From: Pseudobacteriovorax antillogorgiicola
GTDB taxonomy: Bacteria; Bdellovibrionota_B; Oligoflexia; Oligoflexales; Oligoflexaceae
Assembly (NCBI RefSeq): GCF_900177345.1
Contig: NZ_FWZT01000009.1
Coordinates: 1-64,000, forward strand
Length of the DNA: 64,000 nt
Reading direction: 5' to 3'
The notes under the pieces were generated by a model, which did not search any database, was not told the origin of the DNA, and was given only the letters and a program-made list of their open reading frames with translations. Positions 1 to 7,501 of the stretch are shown piece after piece; position 1 is the stretch's first letter, and each line of letters opens with the position of its first letter. Made by a program: the position numbers and the translations under genes.

Positions 1-2
1 AA

Positions 3-164
3 ATCTGTTCTAGCTGTGAAGAGATTCCAGATAGCGCACCGAAAGGTGTGAAAGATCTTGGGGTGAGAGAGTGGGTGTGCAGCAGTTGTGGAGCGGTCCA
101 TGATCGTGATGTAAATGCTGCACTGAACATTCTCCGATTCGGGCGTGAATCGCTGGTGTCCTGA
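3..164 (+). CDS. tnpB: TnpB (IS200/IS605 OrfB) C-terminal end, partial
   Basis: Only the last 53 codons are inside the window; the gene begins upstream of it. The translated tail carries a four-cysteine zinc finger (CSSC, then CSSCG about 25 residues later) followed by [11 protein letters not shown], which is the RuvC-III region of TnpB proteins with its catalytic Asp. TnpB is the RNA-guided nuclease encoded by IS200/IS605 elements and the ancestor of Cas12. The reading frame is intact to its TGA at 162-164. Whether the whole protein is intact cannot be seen. Family assignment is secure; subgroup is not. Confidence 0.88.
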   Translation: MCSSCEEIPDSAPKGVKDLGVREWVCSSCGAVHDRDVNAALNILRFGRESLVS

Positions 165-224
165 AGTGGCCCAGGAATCCCGCATTATAGCCGCATCAGC
201 GGTTTAGTGGCGGGAGGACGTCAA
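165..224 (+). mobile_element. Putative right end of the IS200/IS605 element, with subterminal hairpin
   Basis: Just after the tnpB stop there is a nested stem-loop: an outer stem TCCCGC (178-183) with GCGGGA (210-215), and an inner stem CCGC/GCGG (191-194, 199-202) with an ATCA loop. IS200/IS605 right ends carry such subterminal hairpins recognised by the TnpA Y1 transposase. TCAA at 221-224 resembles the known right cleavage tetranucleotide of IS608, so the element probably ends there. The exact boundary is an inference, since the left end and tnpA are outside the window. Confidence 0.55.
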
Positions 225-1219
225 TTAATGATCGCGTTGTCTTTGCAAAATTGAGCACTGTCGTCAAAATCGAGGTAGTCAAGCGGCTCGTTCATCGCTT
301 CGAGGGAGCACTTGATCCAGCCGCGATAACTGGTTATATCCATCATGGTTCCGCTGCCGTCTTCGCAGCTGTAGTCAGAGGCTCGTCCTGGGCCTGTGGT
401 CGATCCCACGAGTTTTAGGTTGCCACTGCTATCGGCAATATAAGTGGGGCCTCCAGAGTCGCCAAAACAAGCTCCCTTGCCATTGACTTCAAGTTGAATC
501 TCTTGAAGGGCATTGATCTCTTCGATAAAGGTGTCGACCTGGGTCAGAGGGCGAACGTTTCTGTCATTTTGGCTATAGGCACCATATCCAGCGATGGTTA
601 CTCTTGGCTGGGATTGAAGCTCCGCTGGGGTCGCGATGTTCACTGGCGCAAATTCGGTGGGAAGAGTGCCGCTAAAGGTGATCAAGCCCACGTCGTAGTA
701 CACTCTCTCCAAATACCGGCCAGTTTCCGCATCACCAAGGATGCCTTCGTAGCAGGGGTGAACGACGAAGGACTCAACGGCCACATTCTGTAGAACCTGT
801 CCGTTAACACCCATTCCAATTTTTACAGAGTTGGCGCTGGTCAAAAATTTAAGCTGTGTCGCGTCGCTGCCTGACTCGAAGCAGTGAGCGGCAGTGACGA
901 TTTGATTTGGCCCAATAAGAGTGCCCGTACAATGGCCCCCTGGTAGGTATACTTTGACCGTGGAAGCGGTAACCGGGTCTTCGTTGCGAGCCACAGTACC
1001 CTGAACAATTCCAAACCCTTGTTGACCAGCCAAAGTGAGGGCCGACCGTGATGATTGGCATTGGGGGTTGAGAGCTGCGGTGGCATTGGAGCTTGATGTT
1101 TGGCTCGCGGACGTCGCAGATCCGCCCGCTGATTCGGTGCGGTAGCTCTTTGGCTCGGAGTTACATGAGATAATTGACAAAAGGATAGCAAAGCCTGCAG
1201 AAAGCCGAAATAACTCCAT
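221..1219 (-). CDS. Trypsin-like serine protease, lipoprotein
   Basis: S1-family protease of about 332 residues, predicted to be secreted and lipidated. The start at 1219 (MELFRLSAG...) is preferred over an in-frame ATG 22 codons upstream because it has a GGGGG ribosome site and gives a clean lipoprotein signal with the lipid Cys at residue 19. A Ser/Thr/Gly-rich linker follows. The catalytic triad is visible: His112 in TAAHC, Asp176 in YYDVGLITF, Ser255 in GDSGGP, so it should be active. Substrate is unknown. Its TGA stop lies on the TCAA that probably ends the neighbouring insertion element, so the original C-terminus may have been altered. A second lipobox-bearing trypsin is at 6635-7432. 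Confidence 0.9.
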   Translation of the reverse strand: MELFRLSAGFAILLSIISCNSEPKSYRTESAGGSATSASQTSSSNATAALNPQCQSSRSALTLAGQQGFGIVQGTVARNEDPVTASTVKVYLPGGHCTGTLIGPNQIVTAAHCFESGSDATQLKFLTSANSVKIGMGVNGQVLQNVAVESFVVHPCYEGILGDAETGRYLERVYYDVGLITFSGTLPTEFAPVNIATPAELQSQPRVTIAGYGAYSQNDRNVRPLTQVDTFIEEINALQEIQLEVNGKGACFGDSGGPTYIADSSGNLKLVGSTTGPGRASDYSCEDGSGTMMDITSYRGWIKCSLEAMNEPLDYLDFDDSAQFCKDNAIIN

Positions 1220-1322
1220 GAATGCCCCCGAAATAGACGTATGTGCAGTGACTATTCGGTAGATTCTAAAAATATATTTAGGCAAAAAGGAAAAAGGTCT
1301 TAAAGATACATGATATCAAAGG

Positions 1323-1351
1323 CTTGGCTGCCTAGTTGCTAGGTAGCCAAG
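1323..1351 (-). terminator. Strong stem-loop between glnII and the protease gene
   Basis: CTTGGCT-G-CCTAG, loop TTG, CTAGG-T-AGCCAAG forms a 13-pair stem with one wobble pair. It sits 31 bases after the glutamine synthetase stop and before the downstream protease gene, both on the minus strand. Only a short T run follows on that strand, so it may be a weak terminator or an mRNA-stabilising hairpin. Confidence 0.5.
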
Positions 1352-1382
1352 ACTCGATAACCATTGGTGAGAATCGCTAGGA

Positions 1383-2405
1383 CTAGCCGATTTTCGAGCA
1401 AACTGTCTCAGTGATGAGCTGAGTCACCTTGTAGGGATCACAGTTCGCGTTTGGTCGACGATCTTCGATGTAGCCCTTGCCATCCTGCTTAACTTGCCAG
1501 GGAATACGGATTGAAGCACCACGATCGGAAACTCCGTATTTGAACTCCTTGTAGGAGCAGGTCTCATGGAGACCAGTGAGTCGATCCTCAATGCCAGCAC
1601 CGTAATTTGCAATGTGGAGATCTGCTTTTTCGCCAAGTGCCTCGCAGGCCTCGACACACTTGTCAAACGATTCGCGCATGGCGTTGGTAGAGAAGTTGGT
1701 ATGGCATCCTGCGCCGTTCCAGTCACCTTTTACAGGCTTCGACGCGAAGCTTACTGAGACTCCATGCTCTTCGGCGATCCGGTCGAGCAGCCATCGAGCG
1801 ATGATGAGTTGGTCGGAAACTTCAAGGGGGCCTACCGGGCCTACTTGGAATTCCCATTGGCCAGGCATCACTTCCGCGTTGATTCCTGATACTGCAAGTC
1901 CAGCTGCAAGACACGCGTCAAGGTGCTCCTCAACGAGTTTTCTTCCTGCCACATTGTTGGCACCGACGCTGCAATAGTATGGGCCTTGTGGGCCAGGAAA
2001 GCCTTGATCCGGCCAGCCTAGAGGCTTGTTGCCGTCGAAAAGTGTGTATTCTTGCTCAAGCCCGAATAGTGGTTTTTGTGCGGAGTATTCTTCTGCTGTC
2101 GCTGCGCATTTGGCGCGAGTGTTGGAGGGGTGAACTTCCATGTCGACTGTCAGCACTTCGCAGACCACTAGCTTGTTGTCGCCGCCCCGAATCGGGTCGT
2201 GGCAAACATAGACCGGTTTCAGAACACAGTCTGAGGAGTCTCCAGGCGCTTGATTCGTGGAAGAGCCATCGAAGCCCCATAGTGGTGGCTCTTGACCGGC
2301 TTCTAAGATTTTTGTCTTTGAACGAAGCAAAGGGGTAGGCTCCGTACCGTCAACCCAAATATACTCGGCTTTGTAGCGGATGGCTTCGGTTTGATAACTG
2401 GTCAT
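1383..2405 (-). CDS. glnII: Glutamine synthetase, type II (eukaryote-like)
   Basis: ATP-dependent amidation of glutamate with ammonia, cytoplasmic. The 340-residue length and the start AEYIWVDG, then GFDGSSTNQAPG, place it in the short GSII family of eukaryotes, rhizobia and actinobacteria, not the ~470-residue GSI family. Visible signatures include the beta-grasp N-terminus, GLEQEYTLF (metal-binding Glu), NAEVMPGQWEFQ, GAGCHTNFST and the RGASIRIP glutamate-binding stretch. The start at 2405 (MTSYQTEAIRYK) follows AAGGAA; the ATG 12 codons upstream lacks this support. GSII lacks the GSI adenylylation loop, so control is expected at transcription, in line with the sigma54-type promoter upstream. 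Confidence 0.95.
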   Translation of the reverse strand: MTSYQTEAIRYKAEYIWVDGTEPTPLLRSKTKILEAGQEPPLWGFDGSSTNQAPGDSSDCVLKPVYVCHDPIRGGDNKLVVCEVLTVDMEVHPSNTRAKCAATAEEYSAQKPLFGLEQEYTLFDGNKPLGWPDQGFPGPQGPYYCSVGANNVAGRKLVEEHLDACLAAGLAVSGINAEVMPGQWEFQVGPVGPLEVSDQLIIARWLLDRIAEEHGVSVSFASKPVKGDWNGAGCHTNFSTNAMRESFDKCVEACEALGEKADLHIANYGAGIEDRLTGLHETCSYKEFKYGVSDRGASIRIPWQVKQDGKGYIEDRRPNANCDPYKVTQLITETVCSKIG

Positions 2406-2462
2406 AGGCTTGTTCCTTTTAACTGAGAATTCGGATACCATACTTGGAATCGATCGAGGAAA

Positions 2463-2479
2463 AGCAGATTTTGTGCCAA
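2463..2479 (-). promoter_or_regulatory. Sigma54 (RpoN) promoter of glnII
   Basis: On the minus strand the sequence reads TTGGCACAAAATCTGCT. It matches the -24/-12 consensus TTGGCAC-R-N4-TTGCW with one mismatch, and exactly 10 bases separate GG from GC. Transcription would begin near 2452, about 47 bases before the ATG. RpoN control of glutamine synthetase is well known in other bacteria. Confidence 0.8.
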
Positions 2480-2500
2480 TCTTTAATATATTTTTTTATT

Positions 2501-2513
2501 CCAATATTATTGG
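2501..2513. promoter_or_regulatory. Palindrome upstream of the sigma54 promoter
   Basis: CCAAT-ATT-ATTGG is a perfect inverted repeat centred about 55 bases upstream of the predicted glnII start site, within ACCAATAATATTGG on the minus strand. Its position suits an activator site, but it is not a good match to the enteric NtrC box. The stretch is AT-rich, so chance is possible. Confidence 0.35.
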
Positions 2514-2529
2514 TGGTTTAACTGGCTTA

Positions 2530-2828
2530 TTAAGTCTCCTCGACGGATGTAGATATTAGTAAAATCATACAATTTTGTAGTTTTATGGTTTTTAGAGGAC
2601 AATTCCGTAGGTTGGAAGTATGTCGATTCAGCTCTTGGTTCGGGGCTTTTCGATGCGGAGTGGCTGATGGCAAGAGTATCGAAGAGCCTAAGGAGTGGGA
2701 ACCGACAAAAAGCTACAAATATGTAGATTTAATTGCCGTGGTATCTCATGCTGTTTGCCTCTAGAATATGAAGGAAAAATACAGTATACCAACAGGTTCA
2801 TTGTTTGATTTTTCCAAAAGAGGATGCG
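2530..2828. other. Intergenic stretch with an imperfect long hairpin
   Basis: There is no gene in this gap between divergent glnII and the small membrane protein. TACAATTTTGTA near 2570 is a 12-base palindrome. At 2644-2654 and 2678-2688, GGCTTTTCGAT pairs with ATCGAAGAGCC (11 pairs, one wobble) around a 23-base loop. This could be leader structure or a small RNA; no promoter can be named with confidence. Confidence 0.35.
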
Positions 2829-3026
2829 ATGGCAGGACAATTTGATGCTAAACAGTATGTCGAAAAATGGGATCGTGTGATTATTCCGGTAATGCTTGTA
2901 GCGATTGTTGGGTCAATCGTAGCCGTGTTTGCATTAAATAGCGCCGCATCTCCAGAGTGCAAGCGTCATGAATATACGTTCTGCGGAACTGAGGCGGTAA
3001 GCCATCATGGAGACGATCATCACTAA
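2829..3026 (+). CDS. Small single-pass membrane protein with His-rich tail
   Basis: A 65-residue protein starting at MAGQFDAKQYVEKWDR. The ATG at 2829 is chosen because AGAGGA lies five bases upstream. A short polar N-terminus precedes one hydrophobic helix (about residues 17-37, IIPVMLVAIVGSIVAVFAL). The C-terminal part has two cysteines and ends in HHGDDHH, a likely metal-binding tail. Orientation is probably N-in, so the tail would face the periplasm. I do not recognise the family; a role next to a respiratory or metal-handling complex is possible but unproven. Confidence 0.65.
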   Translation: MAGQFDAKQYVEKWDRVIIPVMLVAIVGSIVAVFALNSAASPECKRHEYTFCGTEAVSHHGDDHH

Positions 3027-3063
3027 AGTAGTCTTCGGGGCTTTGGCAGCCCCTTTTGACCTT

Positions 3064-4080
3064 CTACGATCCCTTTTCTAAGCTGATGCTTGCACTTCGA
3101 ACGACCTGGCTTTGATGATCGTGTATTCTCAATGTGATTGATTTGGTCTCTGCATCGAAAACTAAGCTCCCAAAATTCAATTCTGCGAATACCGTCCCCA
3201 CTCGGTAGCGGTTTCGTTCTGACTCAAAGGCAATATAGCTATGGGTTAGGCCGCTGGACGTTATTTCCCAAAGCCCATGTTGGTTCTCAAGCTCTTCGCC
3301 GGGAATGTGTGATAGTTCGGCGATGTGCCGATCGCCACTGAGAACAATGGGAATCTGAAGCCTATGCTTCTTGATCAAGTCTAGGAACTTGGATCGTTCG
3401 TTGGCAAAGCGATTCCAAGACTCCCACGGGTGGTCTTGTGGCACTAGCTGGATGCTACTTACGAAAAGGTGGATCCCCTTGGAGTGCTGTTGGAGGCTTT
3501 CGTCTAGCCATTGCCATTGCTGTTCACCCAGAATATTTCCTTGTTCGGGCCCCCAAGGATCTTTGTGATACCGCGTGTCGAGGAGGTAGATATGCACTGG
3601 GCCTAAAGTTGAAGTAAAGTGGTAGTCTTGGTAAATCCCGTTTCGCTGCCTGCGCGGTGACTCATCCGGTTCATTGAGAAAGTCGAGGGTGACTTCTTGA
3701 GACGTCGATTTGTTTTTTGCGGTTCGGTCGGAATCATTTAATGCAAAGTCGTGGTCGTCCCACACTCCAATCACCGGCACCTGACTCACCAATGACTGGT
3801 AACCAGGATTTTCAAGTTGCTTGCTGTAAGCAGCCTGCCACTCTTTTTTCTGGTCGGTATCTGCATAAACCATATCACCGGCCCAGATCCACAAGTCAGG
3901 CTTAATGGCTTTGATGGGTTGCCATAAAGGTTGGGGCCTGTTTTGGTCGTTACATGAACCAAAAGCGAGGGTTTGCACGGTGCCAAGAGGCTTATCCGCA
4001 GGGTGCAGCGTTGGGTTAGTGCTGACACAGCCGCTCAGAATGCTGCCAAAAATCGTTGCAATGAGATGACGTTGATTCAA
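3064..4080 (-). CDS. PhoD-like metallophosphatase, lipoprotein
   Basis: Alkaline phosphatase D-like enzyme of 338 residues, exported and lipidated (ILSGC near residue 18). Metal-ligand motifs are present: GSCNDQ near the N-terminus, WIWAGDMVYAD, GVWDDHDFALND and SGDRHIAEL. Proteins of this fold hydrolyse phosphate mono- or diesters in the periplasm or on the cell surface. The start is a TTG at 4078-4080 with AGGAG eight bases upstream. It lies 11 bases behind the rhodanese gene on the same strand, so the two probably form an operon. Substrate is unknown; two other phosphoesterases occur in the window (8365-9753, 46276-47988). Confidence 0.88.
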   Translation of the reverse strand: MNQRHLIATIFGSILSGCVSTNPTLHPADKPLGTVQTLAFGSCNDQNRPQPLWQPIKAIKPDLWIWAGDMVYADTDQKKEWQAAYSKQLENPGYQSLVSQVPVIGVWDDHDFALNDSDRTAKNKSTSQEVTLDFLNEPDESPRRQRNGIYQDYHFTSTLGPVHIYLLDTRYHKDPWGPEQGNILGEQQWQWLDESLQQHSKGIHLFVSSIQLVPQDHPWESWNRFANERSKFLDLIKKHRLQIPIVLSGDRHIAELSHIPGEELENQHGLWEITSSGLTHSYIAFESERNRYRVGTVFAELNFGSLVFDAETKSITLRIHDHQSQVVRSASISLEKGS

Positions 4081-4091
4081 GTTCGAAACTC

Positions 4092-4454
4092 CTATTTGGG
4101 CCAGTCCTTCAAACCACCCATGTTAGTCACTTGAGAGAAGCCTAACCTGACTAGCTCAGCCTTCGCTCGGTTGGCCCGTCCTCCCACAGCACAGAAAACC
4201 ACTATGGGTTTGCTTTTGTCTCCCCCTTGCCACTTCAATATTTGATCGGCGCGATGACGAATATCGTGATGGGGAAGATGCTTAGCGCCGGGCAATGAGC
4301 CTGACTTATATTCGCGGTCGCTCCTTACGTCAAGGAGAAGTGCCCCTTGCTCTGTAACCATCTTTTTAGCCATTTTGGGATTGTAGTCTTCAAGGCCTTG
4401 GGCTATGCCAAGAGGTGTCAGTAAAACTACGAACAGGCAAATCATAAGCTTCAT
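4092..4454 (-). CDS. Periplasmic single-domain rhodanese
   Basis: A 120-residue protein with an N-terminal signal peptide (about 20 residues) and one rhodanese domain. LLDVRSDREYKSGSLPGAKHLPH is split across the usual core, and the active-site Cys88 lies in VVFCAVGGRA, the expected P-loop-like active site. Single-domain secreted rhodaneses (PspE type) transfer sulfane sulfur. It is the first gene of a probable two-gene operon with the downstream phosphatase. AAAGG lies upstream of the ATG; a second ATG three codons in is an alternative start. Confidence 0.88.
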   Translation of the reverse strand: MKLMICLFVVLLTPLGIAQGLEDYNPKMAKKMVTEQGALLLDVRSDREYKSGSLPGAKHLPHHDIRHRADQILKWQGGDKSKPIVVFCAVGGRANRAKAELVRLGFSQVTNMGGLKDWPK

Positions 4455-4544
4455 AAGGACAACCTTTGTTGATTGATGATAAAATCGATCGGATTCAGTA
4501 AAATACTACCATCGTTCCAGATTAAAACCACTTTTGGAGTCTCC

Positions 4545-4952
4545 ATGTCGGGAAAAGGGTACTTAATGCTCTGGATGATCTGCGGGGCCTGTGCGACCTC
4601 CTCGGGATCTGCTTATCGCGAGGAAATCCTAGGGCTCACCGATATGTCTCTAGAATATATTATGACGCAGTGGGGCGAGCCAGACTACAAACTCCCAAAA
4701 TCCAACGGCCAGTCTGTGAAATACGAAAGCGTGATGAGCGTGGACGAAGAGCCACTTTCTGGCGAGCTGATTAAAAAAATCTGCGTAGCGAACTTGGATA
4801 TCAATAAAGAAGGCTTGGTAGAAGACTGGGGCTATAGCGATTGCAAGGACTTGAACCCAAGGCCTCCAAAGCCTAGTGAAGCAGTGGATGAGGGCGACTT
4901 CGACGTTGATGACGATCGAAAGCTCCCCGATCTGCCCATGGCACCAGACTAG
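4545..4952 (+). CDS. Small lipoprotein-like protein, unknown function
   Basis: About 135 residues. The ATG at 4545 is chosen for its GGAG six bases upstream, giving MSGKGYLMLWMICGACATS, a hydrophobic leader with a Cys in a slightly non-standard lipobox. The middle part (ILGLTDMSLEYIMTQWGEP, then KYES) has the flavour of SmpA/OmlA-type small lipoproteins, but similarity by eye is weak. The tail is Pro- and Asp-rich. Its stop shares the bases CTAG with the stop of the convergent vWA gene. Confidence 0.7.
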   Translation: MSGKGYLMLWMICGACATSSGSAYREEILGLTDMSLEYIMTQWGEPDYKLPKSNGQSVKYESVMSVDEEPLSGELIKKICVANLDINKEGLVEDWGYSDCKDLNPRPPKPSEAVDEGDFDVDDDRKLPDLPMAPD

Positions 4953-6181
4953 TCCTGCTCTTCGCCTTGATCCTCATAGTCCGCTCCTGTTTCTTCCGGA
5001 GCTGAGTTCGGTGTGCTATAGATCACATCTACGGTGACAGGTACCTTAGGGTCAAGGCCAGATATAATGATGCTTTGTTTGTCTTCGTGAATTTCGTAGT
5101 CTTTTGTTTCAGTGCCATTGACTTTCACTTTAAGAACATCGCGGATGGGCTTGTTCAGAACAAACCTGGGCTCTGCAACTTGACTAGATTCCACCATCTT
5201 CTTTAAGAACTCGGTGTAGTCAGCCGTCACACACGAATCGGCCTTTTGGCCTTTGGCTGCGTCTACTAGAGTGTAGTAGGAAAGATCATACAAGTTTTCA
5301 CCACTGCATCTGGAAGCAGGTGCCATGGCATGAAACTTCAAACCTTGGATTTGATTAGATGCACGGGTTAGCTGATCCAGCTGATTAAAGTTTTTCCGGT
5401 TATCGATCAACTCCTGGCGATTAAAGCCGGGATCGTGGGTATCGGACACGTATATAATATTAACGATTGCGTTGGTCCGAAACGTTTGCTGGCCAGCATT
5501 TTTAAGCATGAGGTGTTCGTAAGCTGTAATCCCAGGCTCGCCGCCCAGAGCTGAAAACGTTGATTGGGTCGCGGCGATCAAACAGTAGTTTCCCGCTGCG
5601 TTCTTCTCGTTGGGCTTGAACCATCGATTGTTGCAACCATCCATAGCCCACTTGCCCGCCTGGCCTGGAACAAGGTCTCGATAGTTTTGGATAGCTCCTT
5701 GATAAACAAAGTCTAAGAAGCCTGGCTCGTATTCCATCCCGGTATAAGCTGAGAGAAGAGAGTTGGTCATATTAAAATTGTTTGGGTCGCCGATCATAGT
5801 TGACATGACTGCTACCTGAGAATTAGGTGGAAAAACATTGTCTGCTACCAGCGAGCTGAAGCCCTGCTGGACGAGGTTCAAAATAGAACCCATGGATACG
5901 GAGTTATCGATTACAAAAACATAATCGATCGCCGTATCTGGCTGACCATAAGCAAAGTTTTTTGCTTCGAGTTGATAGTCGAGGAGTTCAACAGATTCTA
6001 TAACCTCAATTGGATCCACCGGAATGTCTTCTGGAGGTGGCTCCGGTGTAGCATCTAAGTCCACCACAGGCTCAGCTTGATCGAGCTGTGACCCGTTGCT
6101 CCCAGAGAAGCTGGACTCATCAGCACAGGAGTGTAAGCCCAGCCCAAGCATAAGAGCTAAAATCTTACCAAAGTCTTTCAT
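4949..6181 (-). CDS. vWA-domain lipoprotein
   Basis: Predicted outer-membrane or surface lipoprotein of 410 residues with lipid Cys19 (GLHSC). The start at 6181 is set by AGGGGA upstream; an ATG seven codons earlier is less likely. An acidic Pro-rich linker precedes a von Willebrand A domain with the MIDAS motif D92-x-S94-x-S96 in FVIDNSVSMGS. Such domains bind ligands through a metal ion. Downstream text includes a conserved-looking Cys pair (CNNRWF, CLIA). The C-terminus is an Ig-like or beta-rich segment ending in an acidic tail. Partner and role are unknown. Confidence 0.82.
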   Translation of the reverse strand: MKDFGKILALMLGLGLHSCADESSFSGSNGSQLDQAEPVVDLDATPEPPPEDIPVDPIEVIESVELLDYQLEAKNFAYGQPDTAIDYVFVIDNSVSMGSILNLVQQGFSSLVADNVFPPNSQVAVMSTMIGDPNNFNMTNSLLSAYTGMEYEPGFLDFVYQGAIQNYRDLVPGQAGKWAMDGCNNRWFKPNEKNAAGNYCLIAATQSTFSALGGEPGITAYEHLMLKNAGQQTFRTNAIVNIIYVSDTHDPGFNRQELIDNRKNFNQLDQLTRASNQIQGLKFHAMAPASRCSGENLYDLSYYTLVDAAKGQKADSCVTADYTEFLKKMVESSQVAEPRFVLNKPIRDVLKVKVNGTETKDYEIHEDKQSIIISGLDPKVPVTVDVIYSTPNSAPEETGADYEDQGEEQD

Positions 6182-6634
6182 TTGATTCCCCTCACCTAAC
6201 ATTCTTGCGTAAAATTCTTATCGACGCTCATGTATCGCCAGTTGATAAAACTTTAAACAGGTAATGGTTTTCATAGCTTGAAACATTACATTTCGCGCAG
6301 GATCTAGGTTTGCAGGTATGTTTTCTGATAAACATGTGACTTCAAGGTAAAAATTTGTGAGTCTGCCATCCATTCCGTATCACCTGAGCATTTTTCGCGC
6401 ATATTGAGCTTCAACAACTTTACTACGAGAAGCATTTAGCATGCCATCAAGCACATCCCTACATTTCTGTTGGTTGGCTGGCCAATTATTTCCGCTTTCA
6501 CAAGAAATCTTAGGGATTTTCTATAGACGCGATTGGGGGACTTGCTTAAGCTTGGTCTTAGGTTATTCATCAAAAAGACTTGGAAATATAAGTATTTCTC
6601 AGTCGATAATGGGTTTCAGAAAAGGGAGTCATCC
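6182..6634. other. Divergent intergenic region between vWA and trypsin genes
   Basis: A stretch of 453 bases with no convincing gene. ATGTTT-TCTGAT-AAACAT (6318-6335) is a small perfect hairpin, and TTGGCTGGCCAA near 6473-6484 is a palindrome. An open frame from 6441 lacks a ribosome site and protein-like composition. It probably contains the two divergent promoters. Confidence 0.4.
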
Positions 6635-7432
6635 ATGACAAATCTACGTCAATTCGCAAAGGTATTTTCTCTATCCTTAGGCCTTGGCTTAGGGCTTAGC
6701 AACTGCGGCACGGACACGTCGTCCGACGTAAAAGTAGCAAACGGCATTGAAATTCCCGAAACAACATTTCCGTCGGTGGTCTTGCTTTATGATCAAGCAG
6801 GTTCGATCTGTACGGGAACATTTATCACAGAAGAGATCGTATTGACGGCAGCTCACTGCTCCATGAGCGGTGATGTGAACACCAGAACCGGTGAAGTCGA
6901 CCTAACTCTGGGCATCATTGAAATCGAAGATGCTGCTGAAGGCAAAGCCAAGTTGGTCGCACAATCGACAAAAATTTACCGCAATCCGTTGTGGGATAGC
7001 AACGGCCGCAATGTTAACCGATACGATCTTGGAGTGGTTTACTTTCCCAAAGGAACAGCGCGTGCGGTCAGTGACCTCACTGCTGGGTCAGCACGGTCTG
7101 GAGATGAGTTTACCATTGTCGGCTATGGCCTGAATCAGACGAACGATCTACAGGATGGCAGTAGCGCTGGAATCAAGCGTATTGGCTACAACACAGTTAG
7201 TAGCGTTTCCGGAGGCTTCATTCAGTTCACGGGACAAACTGAAACCACCAATGGAGATGGAAGTGATGCCTCGTCTAGCAGTGGCGATTCAGGTGGACCA
7301 CTATTCATTGATGGAGAGTTAGCTGGTGTAACCTCTGGCGGTGGCAATAGCTTTGGCCGAGCACGATCTCTTTATATCGATATCCACTCAAGCACCTCCA
7401 AGGATTTCTTGGGCCAGTTTGTGAATTACTAA
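6635..7432 (+). CDS. Trypsin-like serine protease, lipoprotein
   Basis: S1-family protease of 265 residues. The ATG at 6635 has AAGGGAG upstream and opens a lipoprotein signal with lipid Cys24 (GLSNC). The triad is complete: His74 in TAAHC, Asp131 in YDLGVVYF, Ser219 in SGDSGGP. Unlike the protease at 221-1219 it lacks the long Ser/Thr linker and is trypsin-sized. Probably anchored in the outer membrane and active outside the cytoplasm; substrate unknown. A rho-independent terminator follows. Confidence 0.92.
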   Translation: MTNLRQFAKVFSLSLGLGLGLSNCGTDTSSDVKVANGIEIPETTFPSVVLLYDQAGSICTGTFITEEIVLTAAHCSMSGDVNTRTGEVDLTLGIIEIEDAAEGKAKLVAQSTKIYRNPLWDSNGRNVNRYDLGVVYFPKGTARAVSDLTAGSARSGDEFTIVGYGLNQTNDLQDGSSAGIKRIGYNTVSSVSGGFIQFTGQTETTNGDGSDASSSSGDSGGPLFIDGELAGVTSGGGNSFGRARSLYIDIHSSTSKDFLGQFVNY

Positions 7433-7457
7433 GCGCTTAATCAAGCTACCAGTATGA

Positions 7458-7485
7458 AAGCCCTGCCGTAAGGTGGGGCTTTTTT
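7458..7485 (+). terminator. Rho-independent terminator after the trypsin gene
   Basis: AAGCCC pairs with GGGGCTT around a short loop and is followed directly by a T run (CTTTTTTG). It lies 26 bases after the stop. Confidence 0.8.
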
Positions 7486-7501
7486 GATCTGGGCAATGAG
7501 C

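Noticed and set aside
1979-2338. Long plus-strand open frames opposite glnII
   Set aside because: They lie wholly antisense to a well-supported gene, have no ribosome site and show no protein-like composition.
6441-6638. 65-codon open frame before the second trypsin gene
   Set aside because: No ribosome site, irregular composition, and it overlaps the start of the real gene in another frame.
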